From assembly GCA_903834625.1 (NCBI GenBank), contig CAILJQ010000097.1:1-34002 (forward strand): a stretch of 34,002 nt of DNA, written 5' to 3'. The translations under genes and the position numbers were made by a program. The notes under the pieces were generated by a model that was given only the letters and a program-made list of their open reading frames with translations, ran no database searches and was not told where the DNA came from. This document shows positions 27,183-34,002 of this stretch, piece by piece; position 1 is the first letter of the stretch, and every line of letters begins with the position of its first letter. Origin of the DNA: an uncultured Bacteroidota bacterium (GTDB taxonomy: Bacteria > Bacteroidota > Bacteroidia > UKL13-3).

Positions 27183-28853
27183 TTAATTTCCTGAATTGCC
27201 AATGAGTTCTCGGGCAGCCTCAATCACCTTCTCTGAAGGATTTTCACCGCTCAGCATTCGGGCAATTTCTTCCACTCTTTCTTGTGGGTTTAAACTACGA
27301 ATATTGGTTGCTGTTTGAACACCTTCATTGCTTTTGTAAACATATAAATGTAGGTCGGCCTTACCTGCAATTTGGGGCAAATGACTTATGGCGATTACCT
27401 GGTGTACTTGGGCGTGTTTGCGCATAACAGTAGCCACTTTTTGGGCTGCTTCACCAGATATACCGGTATCAATTTCATCAAACACAACTGTAGGTAAGTG
27501 TATTTGGTCTGCAATGAGTGATTTTATGCACAACATCAACCTACTTAATTCACCACCACTCGCAACTTTATTAATTGGCTGTGGCGTAAAACCCTTGTTG
27601 GCACTAAATAAAAAGGTTATTTCATCTACGCCATCTACACCAGATTTTTCAAGTCCATTGCTTATAAATTGCATATCAAAATGAGCATTAGGCATGGCAA
27701 CTTGAACCAACAACTCATTCACTTTTTTATTGGCTGCTGGTATAGCCTCTTTTCGTTTTAAACTCAGTATTTGTGCGTCTTTCAACAATTGTTTTTGGGA
27801 TACCTCTAATTGCTTTTCTGCCTCTAAAATATTCGACTCTAAGGAGTGCAAGTCTTGGAATTGCTGTTCAAATTTTGCTTTTAACGCCAATAATTCCTCT
27901 ACAGTTTGAACCCGATGCTTTTTAATAAGATTATATAACAATTGCAATCGCGCCTCAATTTCAGCCAAGCTTGCTGGATCAGACAAGGTGGCTCTACCCG
28001 TATCTTCTAACTCTGCGGCTATGTCTCTTAAATCAACCAAATTACTTTCTAAGCGCTCTAATAGTGCATTTATAGTTGGATGATGTTTTGCGGCGGCCGC
28101 TAAAATTGATTTAATTTCTCTTAAGGTATCTGCCACAGAACCTTCTTTACCTTCCAATAAATGGGATGCTTGAAGTGAAGCCTGCTGAATGGTCTCTGCA
28201 TGCGAAAGTTCATCGAGGCGCTGCTCTAATTGCTGCTGTTCACCTTCTTTAGGGTTTAATTCGGTGAGTTCATTTAATACAAATCGGAGGTAGTCCTCGT
28301 CTTGTTTTGAACGCAATTCCTTTTCCTTTAATTCACGAACCATAGCCTCATTTTCCCTGTATTTACGGTAACTTAGGCGGTAAGCGTTTTTTTCTTTTTC
28401 GGTTTGGGCAATCGCATCAAGCACCTCTAATTGAAACCTAGATTCGTTTAACTCCAAGGTTTCATGTTGGGATACTATATCAACCAAATACACTCCCAAC
28501 TCTTTAAGAATGGGCAAGTTTACAGGTGTATCATTTATAAAAGCCCTACTCTTTCCTGCTGTAGTTAACTCCCTTCGGATGATACAAAGAGGTTCGTAAT
28601 CCAATTCATGGTGGGCAAAAAAATGTTGAATATGGTATGCCTCAATATCAAAATGCGCTTCTACCACACATTTTTCGGTACCTTCTAAAATTACTTTTGA
28701 ATCTGCTCTTTCTCCTAAAATTAGACCAAGGGCACCCATCAAAATTGACTTACCTGCACCGGTTTCTCCCGTGATAATGCTAAATCCTTTGTGAAAATTA
28801 ATTTCACTTTGCCGGATGATGGCGTAATTCCTGATTTTTAAACAACGTAACAT
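27183..28853 (-). CDS. recN: DNA repair protein RecN
   Basis: IITGETGAGKSILMGALGLILGERAD; NKVASGGELSRLMLCIKSL; PTVVFDEIDTGISGEAAQKVATVM. Confidence 0.97.
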   Translation of the reverse strand: MLRCLKIRNYAIIRQSEINFHKGFSIITGETGAGKSILMGALGLILGERADSKVILEGTEKCVVEAHFDIEAYHIQHFFAHHELDYEPLCIIRRELTTAGKSRAFINDTPVNLPILKELGVYLVDIVSQHETLELNESRFQLEVLDAIAQTEKEKNAYRLSYRKYRENEAMVRELKEKELRSKQDEDYLRFVLNELTELNPKEGEQQQLEQRLDELSHAETIQQASLQASHLLEGKEGSVADTLREIKSILAAAAKHHPTINALLERLESNLVDLRDIAAELEDTGRATLSDPASLAEIEARLQLLYNLIKKHRVQTVEELLALKAKFEQQFQDLHSLESNILEAEKQLEVSQKQLLKDAQILSLKRKEAIPAANKKVNELLVQVAMPNAHFDMQFISNGLEKSGVDGVDEITFLFSANKGFTPQPINKVASGGELSRLMLCIKSLIADQIHLPTVVFDEIDTGISGEAAQKVATVMRKHAQVHQVIAISHLPQIAGKADLHLYVYKSNEGVQTATNIRSLNPQERVEEIARMLSGENPSEKVIEAARELIGNSGN

Positions 28854-28906
28854 CTTTCAGGAGCGAATATAGGTTTAACTTTTCTGTGGTTTTCCACAGC
28901 TTAAAA

Positions 28907-30487
28907 TCAATGTGAGGTCAAAACCAATTTACCCATGAAATTTTCACTTCCTTGTATTATATGCACTAAATAAACACCTGGGGCTAATTGCCCCACATTT
29001 ACTTCGCTTTCTTTACTACCATCAAGGGTTTCAGTGACAACCACTTTACCAGAAAAATCAATGATATCAAGATGTGCAGGAAGGTTTTTGTCAAATTCAA
29101 AGTGTACCACATCTTTTGCAGGATTTGGGAAATAACTCACAGAAAAATTATTGCTCGAAGAAGATAAACCTGTAGGATAAACGTTGATATAACCAGTTCT
29201 CATCACTGCATTGCTGCCTCCCGCACCTGTTACCCTTAATTGTACATTGTATGATCCAGGCATAAGAAAAGACACCTGAGGATTTGGAGAGGTCATATCA
29301 GTTCCATTCACATATTTAATGGTTGTTGCAGGGGTGATGTTCCATAAATATGCACTTGGATTTCCTTTACTTTTATCTGTAAATATGACCGTTTCATTGA
29401 TTGTAGGTTGGTTATTGCTAGCTGAAAAATCTGCAATTACCGCCTCTCTTACCTTAATATAAGCCACCTTTATGGTGTCGTCTGTTCCTCCTAAATAATT
29501 TACTCTTAACTTAATGTCGTAGTTGCCAATACTATCAAAAATTATTTTAGGCATCTCAGAGGTGGCAGATGAGCCTGAAGCAAAATGATAGGTTGAAGGA
29601 GTAATCGTCCAATTAAAAGAGCTAGGATTTCCGAAAGAAGTATTGGTAAATGTTACCGTATCTGCCGGTTTAATTAAGGTTCTATTGGCGTTGAAATTGC
29701 AATTATTTACATAGGCTTCTGGACGGTACCTGTCTTTCATTTTTATGCTGGTAACCAAGCTGGTTGAATTGTTTACAATTACTTCGAGGATAGGAAAACG
29801 TTCACCTTTCGCTAACCAAGTGTATTCTGTTCTGTTAGCTGGAATAGGTATTCCAAATCCACCAAATACGATAGAATCTGTGCCCAATACGGTTGATTTT
29901 ACTCTAATACAATCAAAGGTTCCATAAGGCGTAGTTATTTTTCCCCAACCATCAACAATAGTAGTTCTTGTACCCGATTGTTTAAGGGTTCCAACACCTG
30001 CCAAACCTGCTTCGCCATAATAACTGCTTGAATAAGTTTTACCATATATCATGGGATATTTGTAAATAGTATCTCTGCTGCTATATACAATTCCTAAGGG
30101 CAAATTTTGAATAGTAGCTCCTCTTCCAACCACAACTAAAGCAGCGGCACTTGTTTTGAAAAAACTATATACATCGGAGGCTGTTCCACCTCCAACCGGA
30201 CCTAAATTCAAATTGCTTTCAGGAATGCCATAAGTAGCCGATAGAAATTGAAGAACATATGGGGTAGAAAGAGGAGTGTAGTACTTCTGAATATCCTGAT
30301 TGTTTATTTTCAATGTGCTAAAATCCCAGGTATAATTGGTATCTGTTGCAGAATAGTTAATTGTACTTGTACTGGTGCTGTATCGCAAAGTATCATTAGC
30401 TCTTGGCATATCAGCATTTAAAATACTTATTTGGGCAAATACAAAATTGTTTAAAGCCAAAAGAAACAGTAGTAACTTTATTCTCAT
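28907..30487 (-). CDS. PKD-domain protein with T9SS C-terminal sorting domain (start likely MRIKLLLFLLALNNFVFAQ at 30487)
   Basis: Signal peptide at M(30487); two PKD-like repeats (DTVTFTNTSFGNPSSFNWTITP; ETVIFTDKSKGNPSAYLWNITP); CTD SYFPNPAKDVVHFEFDKNLPAHLDIIDFSGKVV...GQLAPGVYLVHII. Confidence 0.88.
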   Translation of the reverse strand: MRIKLLLFLLALNNFVFAQISILNADMPRANDTLRYSTSTSTINYSATDTNYTWDFSTLKINNQDIQKYYTPLSTPYVLQFLSATYGIPESNLNLGPVGGGTASDVYSFFKTSAAALVVVGRGATIQNLPLGIVYSSRDTIYKYPMIYGKTYSSSYYGEAGLAGVGTLKQSGTRTTIVDGWGKITTPYGTFDCIRVKSTVLGTDSIVFGGFGIPIPANRTEYTWLAKGERFPILEVIVNNSTSLVTSIKMKDRYRPEAYVNNCNFNANRTLIKPADTVTFTNTSFGNPSSFNWTITPSTYHFASGSSATSEMPKIIFDSIGNYDIKLRVNYLGGTDDTIKVAYIKVREAVIADFSASNNQPTINETVIFTDKSKGNPSAYLWNITPATTIKYVNGTDMTSPNPQVSFLMPGSYNVQLRVTGAGGSNAVMRTGYINVYPTGLSSSSNNFSVSYFPNPAKDVVHFEFDKNLPAHLDIIDFSGKVVVTETLDGSKESEVNVGQLAPGVYLVHIIQGSENFMGKLVLTSH

Positions 30488-30682
30488 ATCAATCAATGGT
30501 TTAGGTTTATATAATCTAAGTGGGCAAGATAATGTTTTTTGTTTAATCCATTTTATGCCTAATTGAAACTGCCATCCACAGGCAGGAATAAAGTTGTACA
30601 CAAGACATTTTATATTTGTGGAAAGCTTGTGGAAATAGCATTACACACATTTTCTTACTTTGTGTATTGTAAAAAGCACAAA

Positions 30683-32059
30683 TTGAGTATCGGCAGCAGC
30701 AAAATATGGCCCATAATTATCCACTACCTGCACAAGCATAATGAGTTATGTTTGGCGGGTTTAGGTCGTTTCGCTGCAGATACAAGCGAGTTTCATGTTG
30801 ATCCTGTTTCGAAAAAGATATTCCCTGCCTCTAGAAAAATCTATTTTCAGTATGGTGAATTTGAAAATAGTGCAGAATTTTTAGCTTTTGCGAACCAACT
30901 GAACAAGACAAACCAAGAGGTTTTTGTGGATAAGTTGGCCCATTTTGCAGAAGTTTTGCAAGGAGAAGTGAAAGAGCTAAAACGCATAGAAATAGAGCAT
31001 TTTGGAACTTTTAAGCTCAATGTAATGGGTGAACTCGATTTTGAATCAACCAAAGGCGATTTGTTTGATGAAAATTCTTTTGGATTAAAGCCAGTTCATT
31101 TTGCGGCCAATTTGCTGAAAACAAAGAGAATTATTGTTGAGCAAGAAGATGAGAAAGAGGAGGAAGAATTAACCCAACTGCGCGAGAGTTCTCTCAAAGA
31201 ATTGAAAATTCTATTGGATCAAGCGCGCATTGCAGAAAGTAGCAAGGAGCAAAAAAGTTCCAAAATATTCCCAGTTGTTGCAACTGTTTTAACTATTATC
31301 CTTTTGGTAAATTTAGGTTTCTTTTTATTTAACGGCCCAGTAGATGAAATTAAAAACCAAATTTCACAGATGAGCTTTTTTGGTAATACCGCTGAAATCA
31401 TTGATACCCAAATTACCCATTCTACCACTTCTAAAGTGACAGAAAAGGTTAATGAAATTCCTGCTCCTGTTGAACCAATTGAAGTTCCTGCCGATACAAC
31501 AACAATTCAAAATATTGCCCCTGCAACTGCAGTTGAGCCAACTCAAAAAGTTGAAGTGGAGAAGCCAATTGCTCATGTCTCAGTAGAGGAAGCCCAAGTA
31601 ATACCAGCTGCTCCAACAGGTTTTATGTCACTATACCAAAAGGGTGTTTTTGATTTTGATAGTACCTTTTATTCCGAGCCGGTTTTGGTTCAGACCGAAA
31701 CCCCAAATACTGAAGTAAGCGTAAATATCCCAACCGAAGAATTAGGTAAACCAATTGTTGTTGACAACACTGTGCCCAACTATGATGAGCCAAATATGGT
31801 AAATGTTGATGCCGCTCAACAAGGAATTGATAGAGGTTTTTATGTAATTGCCGGAGCATTTAAAAACGAAACAAATGCAAATAGGCTCAAAGTTAAATTA
31901 CAACAAGCTGGTGATTCACAAGCAGTGGTTTTTAAACCCGCTTATTATCCTTACTATCTGGTAGCATACAAAAACAGTCCAAACCTCAATCAAGCCTTAA
32001 GTTTGATGGAACAAAAGCAAGCCAAACAACCCTCAGTTTGGGTGTATTGCGCGTTTTAA
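30683..32059 (+). CDS. HU-CCDC81-like / SPOR domain protein (start uncertain; TTG at 30683 proposed, ORF track starts at TTG 30563)
   Basis: Conserved-looking region begins near KIWPIIIHYLHKHNELCLAGLGRFAAD; TM segment FPVVATVLTIILLVNLGFFLF; C-terminal SPOR GFYVIAGAFKNETNANRLKVKLQQAGDSQAVVFKPAYYPYYLVAY. Confidence 0.78.
   Translation: MSIGSSKIWPIIIHYLHKHNELCLAGLGRFAADTSEFHVDPVSKKIFPASRKIYFQYGEFENSAEFLAFANQLNKTNQEVFVDKLAHFAEVLQGEVKELKRIEIEHFGTFKLNVMGELDFESTKGDLFDENSFGLKPVHFAANLLKTKRIIVEQEDEKEEEELTQLRESSLKELKILLDQARIAESSKEQKSSKIFPVVATVLTIILLVNLGFFLFNGPVDEIKNQISQMSFFGNTAEIIDTQITHSTTSKVTEKVNEIPAPVEPIEVPADTTTIQNIAPATAVEPTQKVEVEKPIAHVSVEEAQVIPAAPTGFMSLYQKGVFDFDSTFYSEPVLVQTETPNTEVSVNIPTEELGKPIVVDNTVPNYDEPNMVNVDAAQQGIDRGFYVIAGAFKNETNANRLKVKLQQAGDSQAVVFKPAYYPYYLVAYKNSPNLNQALSLMEQKQAKQPSVWVYCAF
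31687..31696 (+). repeat. GGTTCRRACC motif, site 10 (GGTTCAGACCgaaacc)
   Basis: Inside SPOR protein gene. Confidence 0.6.
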
Positions 32060-32613
32060 ATTCTAGGTCTCCAAAGAACCTCTTCCCCTTTGTTTTCGTA
32101 TACAATCATGCGAGATAACACAAAAAGAAAATCGCTCAAACGGTTCAAATAAGTAATCACAAGATCTGGTGCATCTTCAGATTCTCCAAACAACAACACA
32201 ACCATTCTCTCTGCTCTCCTGCAAATACATCTAGCAACATGACAATGAGAAGCCAATAAATTGCCACCTGGTAAAATAAAACTTTTTAACTCGGGCAATA
32301 CTTCATTCATTCGGTCTATTTCAGATTCAAGCAACTCAATATCCTTCATCTCAATATCTGGTAAGATCATTTTGCTTTTGGTTGGGTCGCTAGCTAACAC
32401 AGAACCAATAGTGAATAACCTGTCTTGAATTTCAGAAATCAATTGGATACGCGCTTCATCGGATACCTGATCGCGAATCACACCCAAATAGGAGTTTAAT
32501 TCATCAACCGTTCCATATGATTCAATTCGTATATGTGATTTAAGTACGCGAGTACCTCCAATCAATGAAGTTAATCCTCTGTCGCCTGTTTTGGTATATA
32601 TCTTAAATGTCAT
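32056..32613 (-). CDS. Cob(I)yrinic acid a,c-diamide adenosyltransferase (PduO-type ATR)
   Basis: KIYTKTGDRGLTSLIGGTRVLKSHIRIESYGTVDELNSYLGV; FILPGGNLLASHCHVARCICRRAER; YLNRLSDFLFVLSR. Confidence 0.96.
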   Translation of the reverse strand: MTFKIYTKTGDRGLTSLIGGTRVLKSHIRIESYGTVDELNSYLGVIRDQVSDEARIQLISEIQDRLFTIGSVLASDPTKSKMILPDIEMKDIELLESEIDRMNEVLPELKSFILPGGNLLASHCHVARCICRRAERMVVLLFGESEDAPDLVITYLNRLSDFLFVLSRMIVYENKGEEVLWRPRI

Positions 32614-32664
32614 AAAAAAAGCCTGCTTATCTTAACGCAAGTAAAAGATTAAACAGGCTTTTTA
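32614..32664 (-). terminator. Rho-independent terminator downstream of DUF3078 gene
   Basis: aaaaaagcctgcttatctt...aagattaaacaggcttttt: long A/T-flanked inverted repeat between the two minus-strand genes. Confidence 0.75.
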
Positions 32665-32681
32665 AAAATAAGTTTCGAAGC

Positions 32682-33569
32682 TTACTCTCTTGAGATTGTG
32701 TATAACATTCCTAAAGATAAAATTTGCGACCATTGCAAATCTTTGCTTTGGTCATAATCCTTAATCATATTCACCTGGAAATTGGTGCTTATATACTTCG
32801 TTGCTTTAAGAGTTAAATTGGCATTTAAGATGTGAACAAATGCATTGGGAGCACCTGATTTAAAGTAATCAAAGTTCACCATATAACGGGTTTTGAAGTT
32901 TACATTCTTAGCCAAATCCTTATCAAAGTTAAAGATGAATTGTAATACAAATTGGTTTCTAAGCTTGTCTCCAGCTTTTTCTAAACCATACAATTGTGCA
33001 TCTGAAATTGCTTTATCTAAAACAATGGTTTGCCTCAAAGTACCAACTCCTAAACGTGCCCACATATAACTCAACGGCTTATATTCTAAACCAACTGAAG
33101 AAGTTAAATAGGCTGGAGCCATGAATCTTGAAACCAAAGAGTCTTTGGTGATATCAGCAACCGATTTAATTTTGTAATCAAAGCCATTATCAAATTGGGT
33201 AAGAAAGTTGAGTGAACCAAAGATATTCACTTTGCTGTTAAGTATATAACCAGCTTTCAAGTCGTAAAAGAACCTATCAGCATTCTTAATTTTAATACCG
33301 TCTTGGTTCAAATAACCCAATTGCAATTGCAAATCACTGTTAAAATCCCAATTATCTGTTTTGTGTTTAACAGTGTAGTTGAGGTAACCACCAAAGGCAA
33401 AACTACTTTTACCCCCACCTTTCCAATTGTCGCTAAAGGTACTTTGGTTCAGGGTGAAACCTGCTTGAAAATTGTGTTTAAATGGATGACTAACTTTGCT
33501 ACTATCTGATTGTGCTTGTATGGTGTTTAGGCACAAAAATCCCAGTAAAACGAGTAATACTCTATTCAT
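32682..33569 (-). CDS. DUF3078 family outer-membrane protein
   Basis: Signal peptide; KHNFQAGFTLNQSTFSDNWKGGGKSSFAFGGYLNYTVKHKTDNWDFNSDLQLQLGYLNQDG...KNADRFFYDLKAGYIL. Confidence 0.85.
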   Translation of the reverse strand: MNRVLLVLLGFLCLNTIQAQSDSSKVSHPFKHNFQAGFTLNQSTFSDNWKGGGKSSFAFGGYLNYTVKHKTDNWDFNSDLQLQLGYLNQDGIKIKNADRFFYDLKAGYILNSKVNIFGSLNFLTQFDNGFDYKIKSVADITKDSLVSRFMAPAYLTSSVGLEYKPLSYMWARLGVGTLRQTIVLDKAISDAQLYGLEKAGDKLRNQFVLQFIFNFDKDLAKNVNFKTRYMVNFDYFKSGAPNAFVHILNANLTLKATKYISTNFQVNMIKDYDQSKDLQWSQILSLGMLYTISRE

Positions 33570-33579
33570 GATTAATAAA

Positions 33580-34002
33580 TTATTGTTTTGCAGTAATTTG
33601 AAGCATGCCCACTAACTTCTCTACCACATAATCTACTTCCTCGCGGGTATTTTGTTTACCAAATGAAAATCTCACACTAGGTCGGTCTGGAGATACCTTT
33701 AACGCACTTAATACATGTGACCCAACATTTGAACCAGATGAACACGCACTTCCTCCAGATGCAGAGATTCCTTCAATATCTAACTTGAATAATATCATTT
33801 CAGATATTGGACTAGGAGGTAGGTTCACATTTAAAACGGTATACAATGATTCACCCTCTGGGTCGCCATTAAATGCTACACCCGGGATGTTTTTCCTCAA
33901 TTGTTCCATCATATACATTTTCAGGTCATAGATATGTTTATGATCATTCTCGTAATGCGAATAAGCTAATTCTAAAGCTTTTGCTAAGCCAACAATGCCA
34001 TA
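33580..34002 (-). CDS. Cysteine desulfurase, C-terminal part (N-terminus beyond window)
   Basis: Reading frame open to the edge: YGIVGLAKALELAYSHYENDHKHIYDLKMYMMEQLRKNIPGVAFNGD...EGISASGGSACSSGSNVGSHVLSALKVSPDRPSVRFSFGKQNTREEVDYVVEKL. Confidence 0.92.
   Translation of the reverse strand, partial: YGIVGLAKALELAYSHYENDHKHIYDLKMYMMEQLRKNIPGVAFNGDPEGESLYTVLNVNLPPSPISEMILFKLDIEGISASGGSACSSGSNVGSHVLSALKVSPDRPSVRFSFGKQNTREEVDYVVEKLVGMLQITAKQ

Noticed and set aside
30488-30601. N-terminal extension of the PKD/T9SS protein (MYNFIPACGWQFQLG...)
   Set aside because: M at 30487 begins a clear signal peptide (MRIKLLLFLLALNNFVFAQ); the extension lies in the divergent intergenic region.
1050-31696. GGTTCRRACC explained by a conserved amino-acid motif (e.g. 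LVQT)
   Set aside because: About half the coding sites encode VQT, but others encode GLNR, GLNQ or GSNQ in different frames, and two sites are intergenic.
1-34002. CRISPR array, tRNA/rRNA genes, IS element or prophage
   Set aside because: No regularly spaced direct repeats, cloverleaf-like segments, transposase/integrase or phage structural motifs were seen.

Overview
This is a Bacteroidetes-type chromosomal window. The evidence is two T9SS C-terminal sorting domains, a PID-CTERM-like protein, DUF4290, DUF3078, an HU-CCDC81/SPOR protein and low GC. No tRNA, rRNA, CRISPR array, transposase or phage gene was seen. It holds about 31 genes, with partial pyrR and partial cysteine desulfurase at the edges. 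Most of the window is housekeeping: pyrR, EVE domain, metallophosphoesterase, rpsA, M20 peptidase, ung, dapD, recN, ATP:cobalamin adenosyltransferase. Two regions stand out. (1) Positions 10155-16966 carry a compact + strand cluster: PqqD-like protein, ATP-grasp ligase, PLP fold-III decarboxylase, urea-transporter/M23 peptidase fusion, TPR/outer-membrane barrel protein and TPR protein. The decarboxylase N-terminus looks like a RiPP leader recognition motif (YERPVIQKL). This looks like an uncharacterised envelope-linked biosynthetic or modification system. (2) Positions 19390-26470 carry a tightly coupled molybdenum-cofactor operon. In it, the MoeB/ThiF protein has a C-terminal AroQ-type chorismate mutase-like domain and overlaps the start of a U32 gene, which is followed by a ferredoxin gene. 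Because U32-family hydroxylation is prephenate-dependent, this suggests a prephenate supply/use module. A separate sequence-level signal is an over-represented near-palindrome, GGTTCRRACC(G), found at least ten times in coding and intergenic DNA on both strands. All calls are by eye from translated sequence; no database search was run.
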